NCBI GenBank assembly: GCA_035546295.1
Contig: DATKBT010000103.1
Coordinates: 1-36,052 of the forward strand
Length of the DNA: 36,052 nucleotides
Direction of reading: 5' to 3'
Source: DATKBT01 sp035546295
GTDB taxonomy: Bacteria; Acidobacteriota; Thermoanaerobaculia; Multivoradales; Multivoraceae
The translations under genes and the position numbers were made by a program. The first letter of the stretch is position 1; the number at the start of each line of letters is the position of its first letter. The notes under the pieces are model-generated. The model ran no database searches. It was not told the DNA's origin and worked only from the letters and a program-made list of their open reading frames with translations. Of this stretch, positions 10,609-19,153 are shown in pieces.

Positions 10609-13101
10609 ATGACCTCCAGTCTCGCGTCGAAGAGCCCTCTTCGCCTGCTCCGACTCGCATCGACCGGCGCTCTCCATGGCCTGCGCCGGGAGCGCAAGCT
10701 CTCGATGGTCGTCGTCGTCACGCTCGGGCTCGCCTTCGCCGGCGTGTCTCTGGTGATCAACGTCGTCGACCGGCTGTACCTCCGCCCGCTCCCGGGGATC
10801 CCCGCGCTCGACCGGATCGATCGCGTCTCGAGCGCCATCGAGCAGCGACCCGACGCTCGTTGGGAGCTGACCTGGAGCGACTGGAACGACCTCCGTCGCG
10901 AGACCGGGGACGTCTTCGAGGCGGTCACGGGGACTGCCGGGCTCAACGGAACGCTGCTGGCGGGTGACGAGCCGCGGCGGGTCGTGGCGTTCGCGGTCGA
11001 CGCCGACTACTTCGGGGTCTTCGGTCTCGGCCCTCAGCTCGGCCGCCTGATCGATCGGGCTTCCGCCGCCGACCCGGTGGCGGTGCTCGGCGACGACTTG
11101 TGGCGTTCGGCGTTCGGCGCCGATCGGAGCGTGATCGGGCGCTCGATCCGGCTCAACGGGCGGCCGTTCACGGTCGTCGGCGTCGCGCCGCGCGGCTTTC
11201 GCGGCAGCTCGGTCCTGCGCGGACCCGATCTCTGGGTGCCGCTCGAGGCGTACGGAGAGACCGCGGCCGGTCACGAGCTGCAGTTCGGCGGGGCCAGAGA
11301 TCGCACCCAGCGATGGTTGACGATCACCGCGCGGCGGGCGCCCGGCGTGTCCCTCGAACAGGCTCGGGCCCGGCTCGACCTCGTCGCGAGCCAGCTCGAT
11401 CGCCTCCCCGAGCACGGCAACGGCTATCGGCTCCATGCCCGCCCGCTGGTCGAGGTGGCCGTGGGGAGCCATGGATTTCGCGATCGCTGGATCACGATGT
11501 TCGCCGGGGTCGTTGCGCTGGTGCTGATCGCGGCGTGCTCGAACGTCGGCGGACTGGCGACCGGCAAGCTGCTTCGCCGCCTGCCCGAGATCGCAGTTCG
11601 GCTGACGCTCGGCGAGTCGCGCGGGGTGCTGGTCTCGAGCTTGATCGGCGAAATCGTGCTGCTGGCCCTCGCCGGCGCGGCCGTCGGCATCGCCGCGGCG
11701 GCGCTGCTCGGGCCGCTGCCATCGCTCGGTCCGTTCGGCGAGATCGAGTCGAGACCGCGCCTGGCTGCCGCGGCGGCGACGCTCGGGATCTCGTTCCTGA
11801 GCGCGCTCCTGATCGCGCTGATCCCCGCCTGGCGTGCCGCCCGCCGCGACCTCTCGCCGCTGCTGCGTGCCGCGCGGAGCTCGGAGGGCGGCCGCCGCGT
11901 CGGCGCTCGAGAGATCCTCGTCGCGGCCCAGGTCGCGATCTGCTTCCTGGTGCTGATCGGCGCGGTGCTCACCCATCGTACGGTTCGCTCGCTCCGCTCG
12001 ATCCCGCTGGGCTTCGAGCCCGGGCGGCTGGTCATCGCCAACGTCGACGTCGCGGAGCGCCGCTGGGACACCGCGACGACCCACAACTTCTTCCGGGCCC
12101 TGGTCGAGCGGCTCGAGCGCGATCCCGCGATCGAGAACGTCGGGCTGGTCTCTGGCCTGCCGATGATCGGCTCGGAGATGAGCACGAGCCTGAGCTTCGA
12201 CATCCTGGATCGCGCCGACGTCGTGGCCGGCGAGCAGATCGTCGCGCATCACGCCCTCGCCGACGTCGGCGCGCTCGCCACCCTCGGCGCCCCCATCGTC
12301 GCCGGCCGCGATTTCCGCGAGACCGACACCGCGGGCTCGGCGCCGGTGGCGCTGGTCGACGAGGCGGCGGCGCGCGCCTACTGGCCGGGCGCCAGTCCGA
12401 TCGGCGCCAGGCTTCGTCTGGCCCAGTCGGAGGATGCGGTCGAGGTCGTGGGAGTGTTCGCCGAGCTCCGGCTGCAGTTCCTCGAGGACGAGCCGGCCCC
12501 CACGCTGCTGCTCCCTCACGCCCAGGCCGAGCGCTCGTTCGTCGGGCAGATCCTGGGACCGGCGACCACGGTGCTGATCCGCGCGCGCGAGAAGACCGAC
12601 CCCGCGGTCGCCAGCCTGATGCGACACGTCCGCGAGCTCGAGCCGGAGCTGCCACTGTTCGGCGTCGAGACCCTGGAGCAGCATCTCGCCGGGCTGATCC
12701 GCGCCGAACGAATGGCCTCTCGCGCCTTCACCACCGCTTCGGTGCTCGCGCTGGGTCTGGCGATGCTGGGGCTGTTCGCCACCGCCGCTCAATCGGTCGT
12801 CGAGCGCACCCGCGAGCTCGGAATCCGCTCCGCCTGCGGCGCATCGCCGCGAGACCTGCTCGCGCTCGTCCTGCGCCGAGCGATCGTCGTGGCGAGCGCC
12901 GGTGTCGTCCTGGGCGCGCTCGCGGCCGGGCCGCTCGGGCGCCAGGTGCAGGCGCAACTCCGCGAGCAGAGCACGGTCGATCTCGGCCTGTGGGCGGCGA
13001 TCGCGGTTTGCCTGGTGGGCTTCGCCGCGCTCGCCGCGCTGATGCCGGCGCGCCGGGCCGCGCGGGTCGACCCGGTGCGATCCCTGCGAGCGGATGTGTA
13101 G
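10609..13101 (+). CDS. ADOP-type duplicated MacB/FtsX ABC permease
   Basis: The 830-residue membrane protein consists of two successive MacB-PCD plus FtsX units. Unit one has TM1 at about 32-53, an extracytoplasmic domain at about 60-290, and three helices at about 305-410. Unit two has a TM at about 445-465, a second extracytoplasmic domain at about 475-700, and three helices at about 720-820. The RSACGASPRDLLALVLRRA segment and the closing ARRAARVDPVRSLRADV are standard FtsX ends. No ABC ATPase gene is adjacent, as expected for acidobacterial duplicated orphan permeases. It probably works as a mechanotransmission-type exporter or lipoprotein/peptide extruder with an ATPase encoded elsewhere (inference). 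GGAG at 10598-10601 precedes ATG 10609. Transcription is likely controlled by the palindromic operator just upstream. Confidence 0.9.
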   Translation: MTSSLASKSPLRLLRLASTGALHGLRRERKLSMVVVVTLGLAFAGVSLVINVVDRLYLRPLPGIPALDRIDRVSSAIEQRPDARWELTWSDWNDLRRETGDVFEAVTGTAGLNGTLLAGDEPRRVVAFAVDADYFGVFGLGPQLGRLIDRASAADPVAVLGDDLWRSAFGADRSVIGRSIRLNGRPFTVVGVAPRGFRGSSVLRGPDLWVPLEAYGETAAGHELQFGGARDRTQRWLTITARRAPGVSLEQARARLDLVASQLDRLPEHGNGYRLHARPLVEVAVGSHGFRDRWITMFAGVVALVLIAACSNVGGLATGKLLRRLPEIAVRLTLGESRGVLVSSLIGEIVLLALAGAAVGIAAAALLGPLPSLGPFGEIESRPRLAAAAATLGISFLSALLIALIPAWRAARRDLSPLLRAARSSEGGRRVGAREILVAAQVAICFLVLIGAVLTHRTVRSLRSIPLGFEPGRLVIANVDVAERRWDTATTHNFFRALVERLERDPAIENVGLVSGLPMIGSEMSTSLSFDILDRADVVAGEQIVAHHALADVGALATLGAPIVAGRDFRETDTAGSAPVALVDEAAARAYWPGASPIGARLRLAQSEDAVEVVGVFAELRLQFLEDEPAPTLLLPHAQAERSFVGQILGPATTVLIRAREKTDPAVASLMRHVRELEPELPLFGVETLEQHLAGLIRAERMASRAFTTASVLALGLAMLGLFATAAQSVVERTRELGIRSACGASPRDLLALVLRRAIVVASAGVVLGALAAGPLGRQVQAQLREQSTVDLGLWAAIAVCLVGFAALAALMPARRAARVDPVRSLRADV

Positions 13102-13181
13102 TGGAGACCGCGCCCTCGTGAAGGAGCTCCCGTCCCGCGCCTGTCCCCCGGTCGCCACTGCCCCTCTGAGCTCGCTCGCGA

Positions 13182-13208
13182 TCGGCCGACCAGGAGGCCA
13201 GCCGCTAC
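13182..13208. repeat. 27-bp intergenic hairpin element, copy 1
   Basis: This is a diverged copy of the dispersed element best seen at 25428-25454: CGGCCGACC, a four-base loop, then GGCCAGCCG and the tail CTAC. Two stem positions no longer pair. It lies between the convergent ADOP and RNA methyltransferase genes. Confidence 0.65.
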
Positions 13209-13251
13209 CAGAACCCCGTGACCGATCTTCGTCCCGACGGCCCTGCGGTGC

Positions 13252-14601
13252 TCAGTAGAGCTCGAAGACCAGGATGCGCGCGTCGAGCGGTCCGTTGCGC
13301 ACCGCCAGGCGTTGCGACGGGCGCAGGCCGATCCACTTGCCCTTCCCCTCGTCGCCGGCCAGCACCACCGCTCGCCAGCCGACGTAGCGCTGCTTGAGCA
13401 GGTCGCCGAGGCGCTTCCACTGCTCGGGCGCCTCCTCCAGCCGCTCGCCGTAGGCGGGATTGATCGCCACCAGCCCGGGGCCGGGAGGAGGGTCGAAGGC
13501 GAAGGCGTCGGTGCGCCTGAGCGTGGCGAAACGCGCCAGGCCCGCGATCGCGAGGTTGGTGCGCGCGGCGCGCAGCGCGAGGCCGGAGGTGTCGCCGCCG
13601 TGGAGCTCGACATCCCGGCGCTTCGGCCGAAAGCGCTTCAACCGCTCGAACGCGGTCCGATCGAAGCCGGGCAGGCGCTCGAACATCCAGCGCCGGCGCA
13701 GCGATCCGGGAGGCCGCCCCTCGGCGATCCACCCGGCCTCGATCAGGAGCGTCCCCGAGCCGCACATCGGGTCGACCACCGGGCCGCGGCCGTCCCAGCC
13801 CGAGGCCAGGATGCAGGCGGCCGCGAGCTGCTCACGCACCGGCGCCTCGACGGTCTCCTTGCGATAGCCGCGGCGATCGAGCGGCTCGCGCGAGGTGTCG
13901 AGCAGCAGCCTCGCGCGGTCGCGATCGAGCAGGATGCGCAGCGGCAGGTCGGGGCTCTTGCGGTCGACCGAGGAGCGCCGCCCGAACAGCTCGCGCTGGG
14001 CATCGACGATGCCGTCCTTGGTCTCGAGCGCGAGCTTGCGCACATCGCGGATGCGCGAGCGGCTCGAGGTCGCTCGCACCGCGACGCTGCCCCACGGTTC
14101 GAAGAGCGCATGACTCGAAACTCCGTCGAGGGCGCGATCCGCCATCACCAGATCGAAGGCGCCGCGGGTGATGGCGGCCTCGCCCTCGCCGACTCGAAAG
14201 CCGCCGAGCTCGACCAAGACGCGGTTGGCGGTGCGCAGCCAGACGTTGAGCCGCCAGACGTCGGGCCAGCCGCCGTCCAGGCTGACCGCGCCGCGCCCCG
14301 AGAAGCACTGGCCGTAGCCGAGCGCCTCGAGCTCGCCGAGAAGGATGTCCTCGAGTCCGAGCGCGCAGGTGACGACCAGACGCAGCCGCCCGCGGGCGCC
14401 CGGAGCTCGCCAACGGGAGGTTTCCCGGGTGTGCTCCCGGGGCTGCTCGCGATCCGGCTCTTCCGCCTTGCGCTCCTCCGGGTAGAGCTTGCGGATCGGC
14501 GCCCGCTCACCGCGACGTGAGGGCTCGCGGTCCGATCCTCCAGGCCCCCCTCGCCGCGGCGGTCCTCCGCTCCGGCCGCTGCGGCCCGAGGGCGGGCTCA
14601 C
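13252..14601 (-). CDS. RlmL/TrmN-like THUMP RNA methyltransferase
   Basis: The 449-residue protein has a THUMP RNA-binding region (about residues 75-235) followed by a Rossmann methyltransferase domain. SAM motif I is VDPMCGSGTLLIEAG (276-290), the linker LDTSREPLDRRGYR (about 234-247) is typical of the RlmL/TrmN6 N2-guanine methylase group, and motif IV reads NPAYGERLEE (381-390) instead of the usual NPPYG. It should methylate a guanine N2 in 23S rRNA or tRNA. I place the start at GTG 14601, which overlaps the amidohydrolase stop as GTGA; no ATG lies between there and the conserved domain. The first 70 residues are Arg/Gly/Pro/Glu-rich and conserved-looking only at RKLYPEERK. The long leader may mean a non-standard start further in. 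Confidence 0.85.
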   Translation of the reverse strand: MSPPSGRSGRSGGPPRRGGPGGSDREPSRRGERAPIRKLYPEERKAEEPDREQPREHTRETSRWRAPGARGRLRLVVTCALGLEDILLGELEALGYGQCFSGRGAVSLDGGWPDVWRLNVWLRTANRVLVELGGFRVGEGEAAITRGAFDLVMADRALDGVSSHALFEPWGSVAVRATSSRSRIRDVRKLALETKDGIVDAQRELFGRRSSVDRKSPDLPLRILLDRDRARLLLDTSREPLDRRGYRKETVEAPVREQLAAACILASGWDGRGPVVDPMCGSGTLLIEAGWIAEGRPPGSLRRRWMFERLPGFDRTAFERLKRFRPKRRDVELHGGDTSGLALRAARTNLAIAGLARFATLRRTDAFAFDPPPGPGLVAINPAYGERLEEAPEQWKRLGDLLKQRYVGWRAVVLAGDEGKGKWIGLRPSQRLAVRNGPLDARILVFELY

Positions 14602-15833
14602 CGCTCGAACAGCGAGCGGTCGATGCCGGGGATGATCGCGAGCGCGTTCTCGTAGTAGATCTTGCGCAGCACCTCGACGGGCAGGTCGAGGCCGTACATC
14701 TTCCAGTGAGCGTGCCGCTTGCGGTAGTAGTCGAAGTACTCGTCGGCGGTCTCGAAGATGCGGAAGTAGACGTGATACTCCGAGGGCTCCCAGGAGTCCT
14801 TGCCCATCAGCACGCGGTCCTGGTACTTCGTCAGGAACTCGCGCGCCTGGCGCGGCTGCCGTCCGATCTCGGCGATCACGGCGCCGAGCTCGGTGTACAT
14901 GTTGGGGATCTCGTCGAGCAGGCGGCCGAGCCGCTCCAGGTCGTTGCCGAGCCAGGACAGGTGCGCGCTGATGAATCTGGTCCCGGAGTGCTTGCGGAAG
15001 ACGTTCCACTGCTCCTCCATCGTCTGGTCGAAGGAGGCGAAGCGCGCCGCGTCGTCCCGGCGGCGGTTCGGGTACTGCTTGAGCTCGAGCCAGCGCTCGT
15101 TGTGCTCGTCCCAGGCCGACCAGAACGGCGACGGCTCGCCGGTGTGGATCAGCACCGGGATCCCCAGCTCGCCGCACTTGGCCCAAACCGGGTCGATCCG
15201 CGGGTCGTCGGTGCGCACCCGGTTGCCCTGCGAGTCGACCGTGAACATGCCGAGGTTCTTGAAGACCTTGAGCCCGCTCGCCCCAGCCTTCACGTCCTCC
15301 TCGAGCTGGCGCACGGCGCGCTCGGTCCAGCCCGGCTCGTCGATGCCGCGAAAGTCGACGTTGGCGAACTGGACGAATCGTCCAGGGTAGCGCCCCGCGG
15401 TCGCCTCGTAGATCTGGCGGAAGCGCTCGCCGGAGCCGCCCGAGAGATTGACGGCCACCGCCATGTTCATGGCGTCCATCTCGCGAACGAGCCGGTCGAC
15501 ATCGGCCTCGTCGACGGCTCTCAGATGGGCGTGGACGTCCACGAAGGGGAACCTCGCTCGCGTGATCGGATGCTGGGGGGCGCGCAGCGTCGAGATCGGC
15601 TCGTAGTCCTCGACCGACATCGTCACGTCGTCGCGGTCGCCGCCGCGATCCCCGCCGTTCTGCGCGACGGCGGGAAGCGCGCAGGCGAGGAGCGAGCAGA
15701 GGAGCGCACAGACGGACCTGGAGCTGAGCGGGCCGAAGCGGCCACGGACGGACAGCGTGCGATCGGGTGAGCCGGCGGCGGAGCGGCGACGTTCGAAGAG
15801 CGGGCGCGGAGGTCGGTTCATCGCGTCGTTCAC
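14598..15833 (-). CDS. Secreted amidohydrolase-2 family metal-dependent hydrolase
   Basis: The 411-residue protein is an amidohydrolase-related TIM-barrel enzyme (COG2159-like). The metal-binding DVHAHL (H101, H103), the LKVFKNLG strand, IPVLIHTGEP, FISAHLSW and LMGKDSWEP supply the expected His and Asp ligands in order. A basic start, a hydrophobic stretch (about 38-57) and an AVAQ cleavage site suggest export to the periplasm, with a long n-region; an internal start nearer residue 40 is possible. Relatives hydrolyse or decarboxylate cyclic and aromatic acids, but I cannot name a substrate. The gene is followed by the RNA methyltransferase with a 4-base GTGA overlap, so the two form an operon. 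Confidence 0.85.
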   Translation of the reverse strand: MNDAMNRPPRPLFERRRSAAGSPDRTLSVRGRFGPLSSRSVCALLCSLLACALPAVAQNGGDRGGDRDDVTMSVEDYEPISTLRAPQHPITRARFPFVDVHAHLRAVDEADVDRLVREMDAMNMAVAVNLSGGSGERFRQIYEATAGRYPGRFVQFANVDFRGIDEPGWTERAVRQLEEDVKAGASGLKVFKNLGMFTVDSQGNRVRTDDPRIDPVWAKCGELGIPVLIHTGEPSPFWSAWDEHNERWLELKQYPNRRRDDAARFASFDQTMEEQWNVFRKHSGTRFISAHLSWLGNDLERLGRLLDEIPNMYTELGAVIAEIGRQPRQAREFLTKYQDRVLMGKDSWEPSEYHVYFRIFETADEYFDYYRKRHAHWKMYGLDLPVEVLRKIYYENALAIIPGIDRSLFER

Positions 15834-15957
15834 CTGTTGGCAGAGGTCTCGGTGCAGAGTCGCGAGGCGGCCGGAGGAGCTCCGGCCGAGGAGGGGTGGA
15901 TCAGCTTAGCAGCCGGCCGCCGCGGCTCACGTATGCTCGGTGCCCGTGTTCGGCGAG

Positions 15958-16004
15958 CCACCAGACCACTCCGGAGACGGGCCCACCAGACCACTCCGGA
16001 GACG
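15958..16004 (+). repeat. 22-bp direct repeat in the DUF547 leader
   Basis: Two identical 22-bp copies (15958-15979 and 15983-16004), 25 bases apart, begin CCACCAGACC and end GGAGACG. The GGAGA of the second copy is the ribosome binding site for ATG 16008, so the duplication gives the leader two Shine-Dalgarno-like boxes. Confidence 0.85.
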
Positions 16005-16007
16005 CCG

Positions 16008-16901
16008 ATGATCACAGCCCGACCCAACCCGCGCGCCACCCGCCCAGAACCCTCGGTGCCAGCGCGACTCCTGGCGGGTCTGCTCCTGCTCTCTTGCGCT
16101 GCCGCCTCGTGCGCTCCCGCCGCGACGCCGGCCGGCGGCGAGATCGGCGACCACGTGGAACGGGCGCTGGCGTCGGGTACCGCGAGCTTCGACCACTCCG
16201 CCTGGAACCGGTTGCTGGCCGACACGGTGGTCGACGGCTTCATCGACTACGAGGCCGTGCGCGCTCGCCGGGACGAGCTCGACGCCTACCTCGAGCGGGT
16301 CGGCTCGGCCGAGCTGACGGCGCTCTCGCGCGACCACCTGATGGCGCTCCTGATCAACGCCTACAACGCCTACACCGTCGCCTCGATCCTCGATCATCCG
16401 GGGGTGGAGTCGATCCGCGAGATCGACGGCGTCTGGAAGGAGCGCACCCATCACGTCGGCGGCTTCGACCTTACGCTCGACACCATCGAGCACGGCCTGC
16501 TGCGGCCCTACTTCCAGGATCCGCGGATCCACTTCGCCGTCAACTGCGCGGCCTGGTCGTGCCCGCCCCTGCCGCCGTGGGCGTTCGCCGGGGATCGCCT
16601 CGATGCCCAGCTCGAGGAGTGGGCTCGCGTCTTCTTCGCCGACCCCGACAACGCGAGCGTGCGTGACGGCAAGCTCTGGCTGTCGCGGATCCTCGACTGG
16701 TACGGCGGCGACTTCACGGCTGCCGAGTCCGAGCCGCGCGCCGACACCGTGGCAGCCTTCGTCGCTCGCTACGCTCCCGAGCGGGTGCGCGTCTTCATCG
16801 AGAAGCACGTCGAGGAGCAGAACGGCGATCCGCCGGTCGAGTTCTTCGAGTACGACTGGTCGCTCAACGACGCTGCCCGCCTGAGGCCCCCCGCCCCCTG
16901 A
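16008..16901 (+). CDS. DUF547 domain lipoprotein
   Basis: The 297-residue protein starts at ATG 16008 with GGAGA five bases before. An export signal (hydrophobic residues about 20-36) contains cysteines at 30 (LLLSC) and 35 (AAASC), either of which could be the lipidated one. The remainder is a DUF547 domain: the LINAYNAYTVASIL segment, the HHVGGFDLTLDTIEHGLL segment, and HFAVNCAAWSCPPL with its paired cysteines are the family's typical conserved blocks. DUF547 proteins are common in exported, cell-envelope settings and some have a papain/transglutaminase-like fold; the biochemical role is unknown. The gene is divergent from the amidohydrolase and separated by 174 bases that hold the direct repeat. 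Confidence 0.85.
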   Translation: MITARPNPRATRPEPSVPARLLAGLLLLSCAAASCAPAATPAGGEIGDHVERALASGTASFDHSAWNRLLADTVVDGFIDYEAVRARRDELDAYLERVGSAELTALSRDHLMALLINAYNAYTVASILDHPGVESIREIDGVWKERTHHVGGFDLTLDTIEHGLLRPYFQDPRIHFAVNCAAWSCPPLPPWAFAGDRLDAQLEEWARVFFADPDNASVRDGKLWLSRILDWYGGDFTAAESEPRADTVAAFVARYAPERVRVFIEKHVEEQNGDPPVEFFEYDWSLNDAARLRPPAP

Positions 16902-16997
16902 TCCTCGCTCGCCGACGAGCCGAGAGGCCGTTGCGGACGTTCGAGGCTGCGATCTGCGCCGTTGGCGCCGACGCCGTCGAGGCCTGGCAGTGGCTCG

Positions 16998-17092
16998 GAC
17001 CGCGGAACTCTCGCGGTCGCTGCGCTCCCTGAGGGTCATGCGACCGGGGAGGTCGCGGTGAGGCCGGGGCAGGGCGAGAACGCTCCCCGGCC
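16998..17092. terminator. Cluster of three hairpins downstream of DUF547 gene
   Basis: Three perfect stems follow one another: GACCGCG (16998-17004) with CGCGGTC (17012-17018), GCGACC (17040-17045) with GGTCGC (17051-17056), and GGCCGGGG (17062-17069) with CCCCGGCC (17085-17092). They lie between the ends of two convergent genes, which fits transcription termination for both strands, though no T tract follows. The 205-base gap they occupy shows no gene. Confidence 0.45.
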
Positions 17093-17106
17093 CTGCATGC
17101 CGGCCG

Positions 17107-17271
17107 CTACGAGAGGAGGCCGTAGCCCGCGAACAGGCGCGCCAGGCGCTGTGCGGCCGCGATCGAGGTGACGATCAGCCGATCGCCGCGGGAGGTCGTC
17201 ACGATCCGGCCATGGTCGGCGAGCGCCATCGCGCTCAGGGGTCCGCTCTTCTTCAGCTGCAGGGTGTACAT
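17107..17271 (-). CDS. Small 54-residue protein of unknown function
   Basis: Reading leftward from ATG 17271, this frame is preceded by an ideal ribosome binding site (AAGGAG, seven to eight bases before the ATG). The protein begins MYTLQLKKSGPLSAMALAD and continues with a short basic/hydrophobic sequence (IVTTSRGDRLIVTSIAAAQ) ending LLS. It has an even amphipathic mixture, no signal peptide and no membrane helix. I recognise no family. A 14-bp palindrome lies 24 bases upstream, and a six-unit tandem array further up, which suggests a regulated small gene. The stop codon falls in a GGCCGCTAC sequence identical to the end of the dispersed hairpin element, so an element insertion may have set its C-terminus. 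Confidence 0.65.
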   Translation of the reverse strand: MYTLQLKKSGPLSAMALADHGRIVTTSRGDRLIVTSIAAAQRLARLFAGYGLLS

Positions 17272-17295
17272 CGCTTTTCTCCTTCTCGTCGGGGC

Positions 17296-17309
17296 CGAAC
17301 GATCGTTCG
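17296..17309 (-). promoter_or_regulatory. 14-bp perfect palindrome upstream of the small gene
   Basis: CGAACGATCGTTCG reads the same on both strands and sits 24 bases before the ATG of the small minus-strand gene. Its position and symmetry fit an operator for a TetR-like or similar dimeric regulator. No recognisable -10/-35 pair flanks it, so the role is an inference. Confidence 0.45.
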
Positions 17310-17424
17310 ACCCGCTCGAGGAGGAGAACGCGATTCGTCGCCGGCTGCCGCCAGCCGCTTTCGAGAAGCCGCGCGATCCGACGTCGCCGCGGCACGATCC
17401 CTCAGAGCGCGAGACGCGGGCCCG

Positions 17425-17529
17425 ATGCGAAGCATCGCCCCGATACGAAGCACCGCCCGAATGCGAACACCGCCCCAATGCGAACACCGCCCCAATGCGA
17501 AGCATCGACGTATGCGAAGCATCACCGTG
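17425..17529. repeat. Six-unit 17-18 bp tandem repeat
   Basis: Six adjoining units start at 17425, 17443, 17461, 17478, 17495 and 17512. Each begins ATGCGAA or ATACGAA and ends with CGCCCC-type bases; units 3 and 4 are identical 17-mers. Units 1, 5 and 6 contain ATGC GAA GCAT, a perfect small stem-loop, while units 3 and 4 have lost the pairing half. It is not a CRISPR: there are no unique spacers. It fills the middle of the 377-base gap between the small gene and the oxidoreductase gene and reads as upstream DNA for the former. Confidence 0.85.
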
Positions 17530-17530
17530 A

Positions 17531-17557
17531 TCGGCCGAGCGGGGGCTCGGCCGCTAC
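17531..17557. repeat. 27-bp intergenic hairpin element, copy 2
   Basis: CGGCCGAGC, loop GGGG, GCTCGGCCG and tail CTAC form a perfect 9-bp stem directly after the tandem array. Compared with the copy at 25428 the third inner pair is changed on both arms, keeping the pairing. Confidence 0.8.
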
Positions 17558-17608
17558 GGAAGACCTCTTCCGGGAGCGGTGGGACGCGCAGACGGGCGTC
17601 GTTCGCAA

Positions 17609-17635
17609 CCCGCCGAGTGAGGCCTCGGCCGCTAT
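17609..17635. repeat. 27-bp intergenic hairpin element, copy 3
   Basis: A partly diverged copy ending CTCGGCCGCTAT, 14 bases from the stop codon of the oxidoreductase gene. The left arm has several changes and pairs only in part. Confidence 0.6.
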
Positions 17636-17648
17636 GAGGCTTCGCGGC

Positions 17649-19118
17649 TCAGCTCACGATCCCGAGCGGCTTCCTCTTCTGCCAGCGGCCCCGCGTGAAG
17701 TCGGGGAAGTCGACGGGCTGGCTGCGGTTGGCGACCGAGATCTCCGACAGCTCGCACACCGCCGACAGGGACGCCGCGTCGTACACGTCCATGTCGGTCG
17801 GCTCCCCGCCCCGCAGGCACTCGATCAGACGGTAGTCCTCGAGATAGTCCATGCCGCCGTGCCCGGCGCCCTCGGCCTCCGCGCGCAGCTTGCGCCAGAG
17901 CGGATGCTCGTACTTCGCGTAGAGCGCCTCGAGGTCGTGCTCCCAGCCGTGCCCTTCGGTCACTCCCTCGAGGTAGATCTTGTCCGGGTATCCCGAGAAC
18001 GTGCCCTTCGTGCCCTGCACCAGGTTGAGCCGGCTGTACGGGCGCGGCGAGGTCGTGTCGTGCTGGACCAGGATGGTGCGGCCTCTCGCGGTCTTGATCA
18101 GGCTCGAGCTCATGTCGCCGAGCGCGTAGCTCTGCCGCGCACGAGGATCGTCCGCTCCGAAACGCTGGGTGGCGTAGAGGGTGAGCCCGCGCTGCGGCGT
18201 GCTCATCGACACCAGGTAGTCGAAGCGGTCGCCGCGGTTCACGTCGAGGCAGTTGGCGACCGGCCCGAGACCGTGGGTCGGGTACAAGTTGCCGTTGCGC
18301 GTCTTCGAGTGCTCGAGCCGCCACAGCCCCTCGTTCGCGTCGCTGAACTTGATCGCGCGCAGGTCGTGGATGTAGGCGCCCTCGGCATGGAGCAGCTCGC
18401 CGAGGACCCCCTGGCGCACCAGGTTGAGCACCATGAGCTCGGCGCGGCCGTAGTTGCAATTCTCCATCATCACGCAGTGGCGTTCGCTCCGCTCCGCCGT
18501 CTCGACCAGCCGCCAGCAGTCCTCGAGCCGATAGGCGGCTGGCACCTCGACCGCCGTATGCATGCCGGCCTCCATCGCGCCCACGCAGACCGGGACGTGC
18601 CAGCGCCAGGGGGTGGCGTTGAACACGAGGTCGACATCGCCGCGCTCGAGCAGGCGCCGCCAGTCCACCTCGCCGTCGGTGTAGAGCGCCGGAGAGGGGC
18701 GACCGGCGGTCTCGACCCAGCCCGCGACCTCGCGCGCCCGCGGCTCGTCGATGTCGCAGATCGCGACGATCTCCACACCCTCGATGCGCAGGAAGTTGCG
18801 CACGTGCGAGCCGCCCTGAAGGCCGACCCCCACGAACGCCATGCGAACGAGCTCGAGCGGCGGGGCGGCGAACCCCTCGGCGCGCGCGTAGGAGTCGGGC
18901 GGCGGCGGCAGCTCGACTCGAGCAGCAGCCCCCGCCGGAGCGACCGCCTCCCCGGTGGCGCCCGACGCAGCGCATCCGGTCAGGCCGCCCGCGCCGAGCG
19001 CGGCTCCGAGCAGCGTCGAGCTCCTGAGGAACTCTCGACGGCTGGCGCCGGCCTCGGTGCTCTCCGTCCGCTCGCTCGGCTCCAGCGCTTCGTCCGGCCG
19101 GGCGTCTCGATCGGCCAT
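17649..19118 (-). CDS. GH109-type Gfo/Idh/MocA family oxidoreductase, Tat-exported
   Basis: The 489-residue protein has a twin-arginine leader (SRREFLR at 26-32, hydrophobic core, then LTGC at 46-49, which may also be lipidated). Next come a Rossmann domain (AFVGVGLQGG near 94-103, ICDID after the second strand) and the C-terminal Gfo/Idh/MocA sheet. Several blocks are those of glycoside hydrolase family 109, where tightly bound NAD assists hydrolysis of alpha-N-acetylgalactosaminides: MMENCNYGRAELMVLN, GAYIHDLR, NGNLYPTHGLGPVA. Other Tat-exported relatives have unknown sugars, so the substrate is not proven. ATG 19118 has GAGAGGA five to eight bases before it. The upstream same-strand methyltransferase gene ends 56 bases away, so co-transcription is likely. 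Confidence 0.88.
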   Translation of the reverse strand: MADRDARPDEALEPSERTESTEAGASRREFLRSSTLLGAALGAGGLTGCAASGATGEAVAPAGAAARVELPPPPDSYARAEGFAAPPLELVRMAFVGVGLQGGSHVRNFLRIEGVEIVAICDIDEPRAREVAGWVETAGRPSPALYTDGEVDWRRLLERGDVDLVFNATPWRWHVPVCVGAMEAGMHTAVEVPAAYRLEDCWRLVETAERSERHCVMMENCNYGRAELMVLNLVRQGVLGELLHAEGAYIHDLRAIKFSDANEGLWRLEHSKTRNGNLYPTHGLGPVANCLDVNRGDRFDYLVSMSTPQRGLTLYATQRFGADDPRARQSYALGDMSSSLIKTARGRTILVQHDTTSPRPYSRLNLVQGTKGTFSGYPDKIYLEGVTEGHGWEHDLEALYAKYEHPLWRKLRAEAEGAGHGGMDYLEDYRLIECLRGGEPTDMDVYDAASLSAVCELSEISVANRSQPVDFPDFTRGRWQKRKPLGIVS

Positions 19119-19153
19119 CTCGTTCCTCTCGGTGTCTCTGCCGCGTCCCCTGA

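Noticed and set aside
17425..17529. Possible CRISPR array
   Set aside because: The units abut directly with no unique spacers, are only 17-18 bp and no cas gene is near.
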